From Ambrosia x helenae (taxonomy: Eukaryota > Streptophyta > Magnoliopsida > Asterales > Asteraceae), in assembly GCA_030844895.1 (NCBI GenBank), contig CM061227.1:707153-771152 (forward strand): a stretch of DNA of 64,000 bases, given 5' to 3'. Position 1 is the stretch's first letter. Every line of letters starts with the position of its first letter. A program made the position numbers and the translations under genes. The notes below the pieces were generated by a model. That model saw only the letters and a list, made by a program, of their open reading frames with translations, was not told the DNA's origin and searched no databases. Shown one piece after another: positions 35,162 through 46,566 of this stretch.

Positions 35162-35292
35162 TACTTGAACCATATAAGTTTGACAATAAAAAAATCATAA
35201 CTTAATCATCGTTTACTCAAATAATTACATATTTTCGATTATTTTAGTTATGAACTGATTATTCAGCTTTATACTCTCTTCACATTGGGGTT

Positions 35293-36749
35293 GAGTTAAT
35301 GGCCAAAATCGTCCCTGAGGTTTGGACAGTTTTGCTACATCAGTCTAAAATCGAAACTTTTTTCATCTGGGTCCTTCAGTTTTACATTTTGTTGCTAAAT
35401 TCATCCCTGACACTAACCCCAGTTAAATTATCTCGTTAAGTTGAGGGGTATTTATGTCTTTTTGCTAACCCATTTATTTTTTAATATTTTTTTACCGAGT
35501 GAGACACACCTCACCACCAGCATCAAACCATTAACCATATACTAACCACTCTCAGTTCATAGATCTTCAATCATAACCCAAACCCTAACCCTATATGATA
35601 ATCACCACCACCACCACCTGTAACAACAATGGAACAATGGTGTTTAGAGGCAGATTCTTCCATTCAAAGAAATCATCATCATCAGCAGCAGTAGACAAAG
35701 GATCGAGTTAATAAAAACAATCAAAACCCAAACCCTTACTAACCACTTTCTGTTCATAGATCTTCAATCAAAACCAAACCCTAACCCAAGGATGCGTCCA
35801 ATTCGACTTCCGTTTCAAAGGATCAAGTTAATAAAAACAATCAAACCACTCAAAATGTCCAGAAAACAATTTCGATTACTGGAAAAGCTAGTTTGGGATC
35901 TGGAACAAGTTCAGGATCGGGTTGAATAGGATTAAAACAAGTTTGATTACTGGAAAAGGTTCAGGATCGGGTTGAATAGGATTAAAACAAGTTCGATTAC
36001 TGGAACAGGTTCAGGATCGGGTTGAATATGATTAAAACAAGTTCGATTACTAGAACAGGTTCAGGATTGTGTTGAATATGATTAAAACAAGTTCGGTTAC
36101 TAGAACAGGTTCGGGATCGGGTTGAATAGGATTAAAATAGGATCGGGTTGAATAGGGTTAAAACAACTTTGGGATTTGGAAAACCGTTCAAAATGATTAC
36201 TGGAAAACCTAGTTTGAGTTAATAGGATTAAAACGAGATCTGGACCGTTGCCGCATGAGAGTTTTTTTTTTTTTAAGTTTGATGTTGGTAGTGGTAGTGA
36301 TAATAATAGTAAAGGTGGGAATAAGTTGTCTTCACTTGGTGCTAGTAATCTGTCGAAATCAAAAAATGGTGATGGGTGGCGATGGTAGTGGTTGTTGTGG
36401 CGGTGGTTGTGTTAGGTGGTGGGTGGGGGTGTTAGCTGGTTATGGTAGTGGTTGATGTGTTAGAGATACATAAATTTAGAGAGTGCAGGGGAGAAGAAGG
36501 TGGGGAGGTCTAGAGGTAGAAGAAGGTGGGGAGGTGGGTCCCACTTGTTAAAAAAATATTAAAAATAGATGGGTAGGCAAAAAGACATAAATACCCCTCA
36601 ACTTAATGAGATAATTTAACTGGGGTTAGCGTCAGGGACGAATTTAGCAACAAAATGTAAAACTAAAGGACCTAGATGTAAAATGTTTTGATTTTGGGCT
36701 GATGTAATAAAAATGGCCAAACCTCAGGGACGATTTTGGCCATTAACTC
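35293..36749. mobile_element. Non-autonomous MULE, possibly carrying a gene fragment
   Basis: The termini GAGTTAATGGCCAAAATCGT match in inverted orientation, and the pairing extends about 200 bp inward (GTCCCTGAGGTTTG, GACACTAACCCCAGTTAAAT, GAGGGGTATTTATGTC). Flanks CATTGGGGTT (35283-35292) and CATTGAGGTT (36750-36759) are a 10-bp duplication with one change. The interior contains coding-like pieces: MVFRGRFFHSKKSSSSA from about 35640 and GSGSDNNSKGGNKLSSLGAS from about 36277, separated by a tandem repeat. These read like fragments of a host gene (Pack-MULE); the donor gene is not identified. Confidence 0.85.
35900..36170. repeat. ~57-bp tandem repeat inside the MULE
   Basis: Units containing GGTTCAGGATCGGGTTGAAT, ATGATTAAAACAAG and TTCGATTACTGGAACA recur about four to five times with small changes. 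Confidence 0.8.
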
Positions 36750-36759
36750 CATTGAGGTT

Positions 36760-37595
36760 TCTTTCATTTTATTATGTTTCTTACTTTTGACTTTTGCTTA
36801 TGTCTAATATATTTTTTTCTGAGAAAGAGTAAGAGATATTCTTAATATATAGATAACAAAACAAGTTACGTTTATATGGTGGGTAAGCGGATAAAAGCTG
36901 CATTTATTTATTTATGAATGTATTGTTTTTAGAACTATTAACGTTGCACCAAGTCGATATTTGATTCATTATGATCGGTGGATAATGTAATATAACCATT
37001 AGATAACCTAACCTTATATCGGTAACTTTCCAACTGCTAAGTCCATCGTGATACTTTTTGACTAAAGTGTGAAACTTGACGTTGATTCTAATGTTTCACT
37101 TTGCAAAAGAGGGTCAAAAGTTTGTTTACTTTCATGCTATGATTCTTGTATTCATCATTAAAAAGCAGGGAAGATGGGTCTAAACATATGCAAATAGTCA
37201 CCAAAAAGCAATATTTGAAAATACCATATTTGTAGGTACAAGAATTCAAAACCAGACCAGGTAGATTTAATATTATCGGTGTGGCATCTATCGGTAGGGA
37301 TGACAATGAAGCTGAAACCGATAGAAATACCTAAAATAAAAAATATGTGGGACGTGTATGGGGTCGAGTAATCTGGTATAGAAATGAGTAGCGGATTATT
37401 TTAGTCTTTTTTTTACGGGTGTGAGATTTGGTGATAAACTTATTTACCCTACCTTAGTTTTGCTATTGGTGGGATTAACTGAGTATGATGATGATGATGA
37501 TGATTTCTACCAATCTTGTACTGCCACATCATTTCACTAATTCTCTTCACTGAAACCGTTTTTTGAAGGCAACACTCCACTGATTGTTTATCCAA

Positions 37596-37636
<41 letters not shown>

Positions 37637-37940
37637 TCAACAGCAACAGCAACAACAACAACAACAATTGTTAATAAATAAAAATAGAATAATTAATTAA
37701 AACGTGAAACTAAATATAAAACAAATTCATTAAAAACATCTGTAAATAATAAAATATGAATTTTTAATTCTGGTTTTTCTATTTCTTCGACACTCCATGT
37801 TCTTTCTTTTCATTCCTTATTTTAGCTTTTCTGTTCTTTTCTTTCTTTTTTCTAATCCAACCATCTCATGGAATAACAAGGATGAAGAGAAAAGTTTGAT
37901 AATATATAGTTGATATATATTATTACTATGAGAGAGGTGG
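36760..37940. other. Intergenic with GAT and CAACAG microsatellites
   Basis: No gene recognised. Short (GAT)n at about 37484-37503 and a CAACAG hexamer array at about 37597-37665, the source of the poly-Leu minus frame there. The rest is AT-rich. Confidence 0.5.
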
Positions 37941-38082
37941 GGTGGGGGGGGGGGGGAGGGAGGGAGAGAGAGAAATCACAGTTACCAGCACGGTAACTAG
38001 AATTAGAATTTGGTTCACGAGACCACTACCAGCATAGGTGACGACGATGTTATCGTGCTGGTAGTGGGGTACCCGTGACCAA
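37941..38082. repeat. G-rich tract and adjacent hairpin
   Basis: A G-run (GGGGTGGGGG continuing to GAGGGAGGGAG) ends near 37972 and could form a G-quadruplex. At 38010-38082 TTGGTTCACGAGACCACTAC pairs with GTAGTGGGGTACCCGTGACC to form a roughly 70-bp hairpin around CCAGCA...TGCTGG. Confidence 0.6.
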
Positions 38083-38259
38083 ATCGGTAGGCGCCCCGTC
38101 CCCCCTAAAAACTAAACACATTTCATTATAAGAAATAACTATGCATTCTGTTGAAAAGAATTGGTCGAATCCGTTTGAACTTTTAAGTCTTTAGACATCT
38201 TATAAGAACCAGTAACCCCTTTCTACTCTACTAGTCTACTATATGTTTAACCTTTTTAA

Positions 38260-40274
38260 TCTATACTATATTATAAAGCATGAGGGAATGATGACAATAA
38301 AATTTAAGTAAATACAAGTATTTATGCTTATGGTACAATAGTAAATGAGGTTAGTTTAGGGGCAAAGTTGTCTTTTCTACACTCTTTAAATTACTATAAC
38401 ATTTGTGACAATTTAAGGGTGAGTTTTAAAACTTAGATAAGAAGTTGAAAAGTTGAATTTATGTCTCTTTAAATTACTATAACATTTGTGAGTTGTGACA
38501 ATGTTAGAGTGAGTTCCAAAACCGAAAAGATGAGTTGAAAAGTTGAATTTGTGATATCTTAGAAATCAATGGACACTGAGATGCTTCATTTTTCAAGCAG
38601 ATGGAGATTTTAATATCAGTCATAAATCGATTTAATAGATGCAACCATAAGAGATTGAAAAACCTCACCTATTTGTGTACAAATGGAAAAATGACTAGCT
38701 TCTTTATTCACCATATATCTTTAGATGTCACAAGAATCCCAGCAGATCAAAGGTACGTTTTTTAGTTTTTGCTTCTAATTTGTATGTTGTTTGATATTTG
38801 TTTGTTTTGAATGAAAAAAACACGAAGACCTTATGGAGAATCCATCAATGATCAATGGAATGATCAATGACAGTGGTGGCTTTCATTTTCTTATGTGTGT
38901 TTACTTTTTTATATTTTTGCTTTTATGCATTGTCTTTAGAGGGTTTGCAATTATCCAATTAGGTTAGTATAAATGGTTTGACGTATTTCTTTTTATTTGA
39001 ACAAAAGAATATGGTACAAGCTATGCATAAGCCATCAATGGAGGTGTCAACCCCACCAATGATGATCAATAACAGTATAGGTTTTCACACTCATGTGCGT
39101 GTTTTATTTTATGCATTGTTAAATTAAATAATCTTAAATATTAAAACCCACAAAAATGGTCTTGATCATGTATAAGAATTGTCTCGATTTTTTGTATGTC
39201 CTTCGATTTAGGATATTTCAATTGTACCAAATAGTTTGGTTTACTTTTAATATTCGAAAATGTTTAAGCTATATACTTCTTACATTGTAGTGCGGTTTTT
39301 ATTTATTTAAGTTGTATTGTTTATATTAATGGATTATGTTTAATAATATAATAATTGGAGTACCTTAGTTTTTTAAGTTTTAACTATATGCACTTTAGCT
39401 TTTTTATAATTTTTTATCTAGATTCGGTCAATTAATCAGTGAAACCAAACAAAATTTTATGTTGTTTGCTTTAATAAACTAAGTTTGACATACGGTTTAA
39501 ATTTAATACCATTATAACAAAATCTTTAAACACACTTTAAAGGCACAGAACTACAAAGATCCATGTTGAATTTGGAACTTTAAAGATGACACATATGTAT
39601 TTGACTTTTCAAATTTAGGGTGGACTATATTTTGGTTTGATGTTTCTTTTATACACATATATTTTCAATTTGCATATCTCAAAATCAATTAATAAAGTTT
39701 TTTCATGCAACAAGTTAAACTTAAAATTCAAAGTGTGTCATGAATTAAGACACAATTAAAAAAAAACACTACTTTATACTTTGGCTTATATTGCTTCAGT
39801 TAATACAGAAACTAAATGACTTGAGCAAGAGTAACATCATAGATAACCATAACTTTACAAACGGTTTGCAAGCATGTCATTTAATCTGTTATCCTTCATT
39901 TCTATCAGTTCAACAAACAATACCAAAATCATGCAAGCATCATGTTGTCTCAAAGAGAAGCCAAAATTCTAGCAAGGCTTGGAATAAGACATCGCTCACA
40001 AAATTTCCACTGGTTCATGAGGTTAGAGGATATTATGATAATTTTCATCTCAAGTTAAAATTTCGGTTATTAGTCGACAACTGATTTGACCCAATGTTCA
40101 TAACCGATTTACCAAGCTAAAATAATTGAAACCTATCGGTTTTTGAAATACCTTAATTGAAAGTTATGATAATGGCTCAAAACCAAATTGAGCCAAATAA
40201 CAACTTGTGCATGCCCTGAAAATCACAAACCGAAGTTTTGTGGTCACCGCAGCAATGCGCGGGCAACCCACTAG
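38260..40274 (+). mobile_element. Non-autonomous Helitron
   Basis: The 5' end TCTATACTATATTATAAAGC follows a host A. The 3' end has the GC-rich hairpin CCGCAGCAATGCGCGG, then GCAACCCACTAG followed by host T. These are standard plant Helitron termini with insertion between A and T. The 2,015-bp interior has no Rep/helicase. A 97-codon plus frame (39791-40084) is of unknown nature. A segment with TGAGTTGAAAAGTTGAATTT is duplicated at about 38395-38560. Confidence 0.85.
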
Positions 40275-40329
40275 TATCACTAAATATATGATACTTCTGA
40301 TTCTTAATTATATAGTTTATTTTTTATAT

Positions 40330-40700
40330 GGGTTAGATCATATATATATATAATATATATATATATATATTGAAAAAAGTAGGAAATTATAAGAAGTGTA
40401 TCAAACGGACTCTGATTAAACTCATTCAAACGACATTGTAATCGTCTCATCGAACCTTATTATCTTAGTTTTTTGGGTTTTCGTTCTTTTGGATTTTAGC
40501 TTGTAGTATTTAGAATTTGTGTTATATAATTGTTTTTTTTTATGTGGCATTGTGTCTTTTGTTTATTTTTGTCGTTTTTGCGATTCATTGTGTCTTTTTT
40601 CTCGGCATTGGGTTATATTTCTTGACATTGTATTATATTTTACGACTTATTGTGTATTTTTATCATTCTCACTCTTCTTAATTATTTTACACTGTGTATG
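40330..40700. repeat. (TA)n followed by ATTGTGT-rich repeat
   Basis: After a (TA)n tract at about 40338-40370, the sequence from TTAGCTTGTAGT through CATTGTGTCTTTTGT and GCGATTCATTGTGTC resembles 54180-54480 closely. This is a dispersed repeat family associated with TA tracts. The frames inside are low complexity. Confidence 0.65.
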
Positions 40701-41038
40701 ATAACTTGAACATTTTATATGAACACTAATCGTTTATAAATAATATATATATTTTGTTTCTCAAATCTAAATAAGGTAAACTCAACTCTGCATCTCATTT
40801 TTAAAATTAGTATTAAATTAAGTTTAACTTGAACTCAATTTAAGATCAATGGCAGAACCTAAAATAGGGGTTGAAAGTCACGTATCCCTTCAAAGAACCT
40901 GAAATAGGGGTTGAAAGTCACGTATCCCTTCAAACAGAGGGGGGTAGACTTAAAATGTAAAATATTTTCAGGTGAAAACACGTTAATTTACACTACTATA
41001 AAGAAAAAAAAGGAGGCGGTGTACCCCTAGCTATAACC
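40701..41038. repeat. Intergenic with a 40-bp direct repeat
   Basis: At 40854-40933 a 40-bp unit (AGAACCTRAAATAGGGGTTG, then AAAGTCACGTATCCCTTCAA) occurs twice in tandem with one substitution. No gene seen. Confidence 0.8.
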
Positions 41039-41391
41039 ATAGTTGTCAAAGCGCCTAGACGCACTCAAGGCGCATAGGCCGAGCCCGGAGCCTAGGCGCA
41101 TAAAAAACGACGGCTTTTTATAATTAAGCGCATAGTATACAATACATTTTTTAGGGATTCTAGAGATGTTTTAGGTTTGTTAGGGCTACTTTAGGATGTT
41201 TTAGGGTTGTTTAGGACTTGTTCATGACTCATTTATGATGTTTTAGAGGTTTATGCAACTTTTAGCCTGAATTTGGCCGGAAATCAGCCCTGATAGTGCG
41301 CCTCAGTGCCTAGGCGCGCGCCTCACAGGGCGCAGCGCACTTGGTGCGCCTCGAGCCTAGGCGCTCGCCTAGACGCGCTTTTGACAACTAT
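41039..41391. mobile_element. GC-rich fold-back element
   Basis: The ends ATAGTTGTCAAAGCGCCTAG and inverted ATAGTTGTCAAAAGCGCG pair; subterminal CTAGGCGC repeats add further pairing. 353 bp, much richer in GC than its surroundings, non-coding. A clean duplication could not be set (TATAAC occurs on both sides but offset), so the superfamily is not assigned. Confidence 0.7.
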
Positions 41392-41928
41392 GAATATAAC
41401 TAATTACAATTACAAGTAATTCACGAACAATTCTTTGTTTAGGATACAAAATTAATTTTAGCATACTCCTTCAGTCCTTTGTTATATTACGTATCCTCGT
41501 TACAAATCAATATACACCTTTCTTTCACTTTGTCAAGTGAGTAATTCAATATATCTAACATAGGGGCAAATAGACAATCATCCACGGTCTCTATTCTTTA
41601 ACTTTATTGCAATTCCCACCCTCGTGTTCAAAGGGTTGAGACAAAGAGACACCATTATTATTAGTATTATTATAAGAGCTCATTGGGGCCATATCTATAG
41701 CCTTTTCATAGGGGGTATGTTGGCTTTCTTTCACAACCTAACCGAACATACTTTCTTTATACTTTCATGGACCATCATTTATATTGTTTTATGCATCTAT
41801 CTTTTGTGATATATAATACACACACACTATTACCTTATAAACATCAAGACATTGTTTCATTTCAAATTTATTTGTTTATTTGGATTACATCTTTTTTTTT
41901 TATATCAATTTTATTTAATAGCGAAAAA
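41392..41928. other. No gene recognised
   Basis: AT-rich DNA with only short frames (for example 41624-41809). Nothing recognised. Confidence 0.45.
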
Positions 41929-42228
41929 TTACATTAAGATAGCGGGCAGGCGGGCAACAAGCTGCGCCGCTACCCCTTTCTGGACAGCAAACCCTAGCCT
42001 ACTAAAAACGAACCCCTGCCCTTTCGGAGTCGAGATACTGCTATGAATGACATGTTGGACTCTGGACAGGAAACGGATGGCTTCCGGTGCCAAGGAGCCG
42101 AAGGTATCAAAAGCTAGGGGTACGAAAACGTGTTGGTTCTCTTCACAAGCTTTAGCATGCTTCTCAACTTTCTTCGCCTCTGCTTTCCGCACCGCTTGCC
42201 CTACTACAAAACCATTATCCCTCAAACA
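41929..42228 (-). pseudogene. 3' fragment of the same reverse transcriptase
   Basis: A 98-codon minus frame closely matches the last ~100 residues of the protein encoded at 25744-28326 (shared VFVPLAFDTFG, FAIQ/FAVQKGVAAQLVARLP) and stops at the equivalent position. Similarity begins abruptly near 42228. Retention of only the 3' end up to the stop fits a 5'-truncated insertion of a non-LTR element, or a fragment moved by another transposon. No duplication was found around it. Confidence 0.85.
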
Positions 42229-42247
42229 TCTTCTTTTCTTTTTCTAA

Positions 42248-42690
42248 AACTTAAACGAAAAGCGAAATCAACAATTTTATGACGACTATCCTTTTCATTT
42301 CCACTCGTCGTTGTCTAAGAACATAATCGAAAGAAAAATGAAGGTGAAGAAATAACATCATGATCATATAAACTGAAGTATCTAATGGAATTATAAGACT
42401 TTAGCTATCAATTCAAATATTTTTAAAAGAATATCGAGATTACGTTTTTAGTGGGTCATAGGGAATGCAAAAGTATATATTTTCCCACTTTTTTGATTGC
42501 ATGTTGGCATAAAATTAGGATCAAAATTGAAGGGCTTGTGATGTGGGGAATGGTAGGCATCGGGATTAGGATACATATCTTGTTTTGCATATTGATTTTT
42601 TTTATCTTAAAATCAAATATAGTTTTAACGAAAACTATTAAATAATTTTTAACGAATCAATTGCTTTTATAGAATTATAGTAAATAGTAA

Positions 42691-42692
<2 letters not shown>
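42248..42692. other. No gene recognised
   Basis: AT-rich. A 64-codon frame without features. Nothing recognised. Confidence 0.45.
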
Positions 42693-42718
<26 letters not shown>

Positions 42719-42733
<15 letters not shown>

Positions 42734-43914
42734 GTTCCTGTACAAATAGTGTTTTTTGTGAGAAGTGTAAGAAGTGTTTTGGACCATTAGATGAGATTAA
42801 TCAAGGGTGTAGATTAATTGAGTGCCAATCTTGTAATTAATGTTATAATTTTATTAATGAATTAATCCATTTAAGGGTATAATAGTAAAACACTCACTAA
42901 ATTAAATGATATTATCCTATAATTATTGTCATCTCTCACCTCTCTCATCCACATTTATCGACTTTCCAAAACAACATTCTAAATCATTTCAACTAATCCA
43001 TGGTCAATGGAGTGCCTAGACCATCTTATACATTCAATTTTTTTATTCTGGTTCTAAAAAATGACTTTTATTTACTACTCCGTATTTATTTTGAGTGGGA
43101 TCGATTGAATTTATCAAATCAAATAGAATTGATCATGTGCAGCTCTTTTTATGTCATCCACACCCTGGATTTTTTTCAAATGTCTCTGATTCCATTTAGG
43201 TCCACTTTTTAAAAAACCCCTTGTTTTTATTTTTTATTATCACAAATGAAAGCTTTTTGGGAAGAAAGCCTTATTGTGTAAGTCATTATGTTTTATCATC
43301 ATCTAGAATGCGTGTATTACATTCATATCACTGTGTTATATTTTTGTAGTGGATTATTGTGTTACATTCATATTAATGTGTTATATTTCATGGTGAATTA
43401 TTGTATTACATGGTGTAAAATAACATCGATGTGTTTATCTTGATCATTGTGTTTTAACTTCATCAGTGTGTTTTACATTCATATCGGTCATCTTCTTCAT
43501 AAAACACATCGTGGTTGTCAGCGCGTTTTATGTGGTAGATGACAGACTCTGGATGTTAATATAAAACACACTCTGGATGGTTTGAATATAAAACACATTC
43601 TGGATGGTTTGAATATAAAACACATTTTGGATGTTAGTTTGTTGAATATAAAACACATTCTGGTATACACAAAGCATGTTCATAGATCTTAACACATTCT
43701 GAGAGAGAGATAGAGAATGAATAGGAGGACAAATACAAATTAAATTAATATGGGAGAGAGAGAATAAAATGGTAGTTACCATGATTACAATTTTAAATTT
43801 TTTTTAATATTCTGTCAAAATTACTAAATTGCCCAAACACCTTGTACCACATGTCACTCCTATATTGGTTCTCACACTTCTCACAAAAAAAATGGTTTTG
43901 TACAAGAACCTAAA

Positions 43915-43923
<9 letters not shown>
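42719..43923. mobile_element. TIR element inserted in a (TA)n tract
   Basis: The ends TATATAGGGTAGGGTTCCTG and inverted TATATAGGTTTAGGTTCTTG pair over about 57 bp, continuing through TTTTTGTGAGAAGTGTRAGAA. Each end is fused to a (TA)n run (42693-42726 and 43917-43964). About 1.2 kb, with internal ATTGTGTTACATTC and AAAACACATTCTGGAT repeats but no gene. TA-tract-flanked elements of this kind (Micron-like) are known in plants; the assignment is tentative. Confidence 0.7.
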
Positions 43924-43964
<41 letters not shown>

Positions 43965-43967
<3 letters not shown>

Positions 43968-44206
43968 AATGGTTCAATAGAAAACTTATTTTATTGAGAG
44001 AACTCGAGAACTTTATATTACATATGTGCAATATATTATATATTGCATATGTGTAATATATATTGCACATGTGCAATATATCATATATTACACATGTGTA
44101 ATATATATTACACATGTGCAATATATGATATATTGAGTGTATTACATATGTGTAATATAGAGTTCTCGAGTTCTCTCCCTAACTATGAGTTCTTAATTGA
44201 ACCTTC

Positions 44207-44210
<4 letters not shown>
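43965..44210. mobile_element. Small TIR element between two (TA)n tracts
   Basis: The ends GGGAATGGTTCAATAGAAAA and inverted GGGGAAGGTTCAATTAAGAA pair, both continuing to GAGAGAACTCGAGAAC. (TA)n tracts lie outside both ends (43917-43964 and 44211-44269). The core is six or so near-palindromic units of the form TATTRCACATGTGYAATA. The open frames across it are artefacts of the repeats. Confidence 0.7.
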
Positions 44211-44269
<59 letters not shown>

Positions 44270-44270
<1 letters not shown>

Positions 44271-45306
44271 TAGCTGATTACACCGGGAGGGTCCCGGGAT
44301 TGAAAAATCTAATTTTACGTGATAACTTATTGCAAATGGCTCAAGTTAACTAACCACAAAATCTCTCAATCATTGCATGTTCATAGTATTCTAATCAGTA
44401 ATAACTCATATTCCCTAATTTAAAACCTAATCAGTAATCATCTAAAGAATCACTTATGTAAGATGCAACTATTCAAAAATTCATCACATCTCTCTAATTT
44501 CTCACATTCTAATGGTTCTTATAATTCCTAACCTAATCAACTAAACAAACACTTAAGTTGGAAGTTGTAACCATTGCATCTCATTATGCCACGTGGCATA
44601 ATCAAGAGATGGTTGAGGCCACAATTGAACGCCACATCAGCAACTATCAATTCTTCCTGGTAGCGTCTCGGGATTGAAAAATATAACCATTCTAATAATA
44701 CTAATACTAATAGTAATAATTATTACTCTTGTAATTAAATAAATAAAAAAATAATCTTGCTATAAGCTGACACCATGTGTTGCAGTGTTGCGTGATTCTT
44801 TCTCCTAGCTTTTCTTGATGAAGTATACCTAGTAAATTCCAATGATAACATGGCGATTGGGCTGAATTTCAACATCGTAGATAAGAACCTGATTTAAATG
44901 AAAAAACATGATTAATGAATAACATGAACACTTTGTGTGTTTTTTTTTTATGAACGAAACCCCACAAAAATAGTCGATTTTTCTCCGTTTTTTATATAGC
45001 ACTATGGTATTCGTTGGAAAGATAATAAAACGCTCGTTAATTTGGTGTATTTTTTTTTCTTTAAAAAATCCCGTATATAAAAGATATAAAGGTTTAAAAA
45101 TTATGCGAAGAAATATAAGAGATAAAATTTTAAATTTATTTTTAAATTCTTTATTCATAAAATAACTCAATTTAACTAAAAATGAAATAATTCAAAAACA
45201 CTAAAATGATTCAATTATGATGCCACGTGACACTCTCAATAGGAAGTTGAGGCCTCTATTGCACGCCACGTCAGCATATACGTTTTCTTTTATATATATA
45301 GATAGA
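44270..45306 (-). mobile_element. Two Helitron copies in tandem (minus orientation)
   Basis: The 3' end at 44270 reads, on the minus strand, CCCGGGACCCTCCCGG (hairpin) then CTAG. A second 3'-like block (TCCCGAGACGCTACCAGG on minus) lies near 44660-44680. Two matching 5'-side blocks with GCCACGTGG...GAGGCC...ACGCCACRTCAGC occur at about 44588-44642 and 45220-45276. The outer 5' end near 45302-45306 reads TCTATATATATAAAAG. This suggests two copies, about 0.4 and 0.65 kb, end to end. A 113-codon frame at 44829-45170 is not supported as a gene. Confidence 0.55.
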
Positions 45307-46099
45307 TATTGCAAAGGGATTAATCTTACATGTCATACTCTTATGAAATCTCTCCTTTGAGAGATGCCACATAGGATGTAATATGGCAACTCTAAACCAA
45401 TTAAAAAAGACAAATAAATATGATTTAACCTAATCTATTATAATCTTTAACCTAATCTATTAAATACCTAATCTACTAAATTTAAATATTAAACCTTTAT
45501 TATTTTATCTCTTGTGTTTCATCCCATAACTTTTAAACGTTAATATCTTTTATATACGAGATTTTTTAAAGAAAAAAATTACACCAAATTAACGAGCGTT
45601 TTATTATCTTTCCAACGAGTACCATAGTGCTATATAAAAATCGGAGAAAAAAATGACTATTTTTGTAACCCGACAGGCATTGTGTCGGGTTTGGGATTAA
45701 TTTAAAAAAATTGTGGGTTTGGGTCGGGTCTGGGATTAGGTGATACCCGACCCGATTACCCGAAACAACATACCCAAATACCCGAACTACATACCCGATC
45801 ATATACCCATGAATTTTTTTAACGCATCACATAATCCATAGATTAATGCGTTCGATATTTCAATAATTAAGTTTTTTTTCTTATTTCATGTTAGTTCTTT
45901 TTAGAATGATCGATTACAAACTTCCGAATTCATTTGTAATGGCACTAGATTTATATCCCGGCGCAGAGATTTGTTTTTTTTTTATATTTAAATATGATAA
46001 CTTATGGCAGAGATTTGTTTAAAATAATAATAATAATAATATATTTTATTATGTTATATTAGATATTTCAACCCGGGACGCTCCCGGAAAAAAAACTAG
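45307..46099 (+). mobile_element. Inverted partner Helitron (plus orientation)
   Basis: Ends with the hairpin CCCGGGACGCTCCCGG followed by CTAG and host T at 46100. The segment 45543-45663 is the reverse complement of about 44970-45092 in the neighbouring minus copy (AAATTAACGAGCGTTTTATT and more), so the two are the same family in opposite orientation. Its 5' end is not recognisable. Tandem CCGACCCGA/TACCCGA repeats lie at about 45668-45810. Confidence 0.6.
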
Positions 46100-46558
46100 T
46101 ATTTCAATATTTAAATCATACTAAAAAAAACTAAGATTCAGGAAACTAAATTTTGAACTGAAATTGAATTGGTTTTTTTTTTGTTATAATTAAAATTCAA
46201 CTCGAATTCGAATTCAGTTCCTACAAATCTCATTTTGAGGAAACCGCTAAGCACCATGAAAATTACCTGCTTGATGAAAACCCTTGTGTTTGTGTTTTTG
46301 GCTCTTGGTTGGTATCTTTTAGGCTATGCGTTAAATATTCCCTGATTCGTTATTACTAACTCAATGTCACATCATCCTTTCTCCAATCCCTTACCTTCTT
46401 CCCTAAATCTATGTTATACTCATTCCTGAGGCCCCCCCCCCCCCCCCCCCAATTTTCTATACTTTCTAATATCATAAATATCACCCCCTGGAAGCCATGA
46501 TTCATGGCGAAGGGGGAAATGGCATGAAATGGCATGGTGATCCTCACTCCCTCGGCTC
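46100..46558. other. Intergenic with poly-C run
   Basis: A run of about 19 C bases ends near 46450 in otherwise ordinary DNA. No gene recognised. Confidence 0.5.
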
Positions 46559-46566
46559 GCCACCTC

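Noticed and set aside
35580..35592. Telomere-like AACCCTAACCC
   Set aside because: Only about two units; not an interstitial telomere array.
43804..44273. Several 70-105-codon frames rich in Tyr/Ile/Cys
   Set aside because: They read through (TA)n tracts and ACATGTGCAATAT repeats of the small TIR element.
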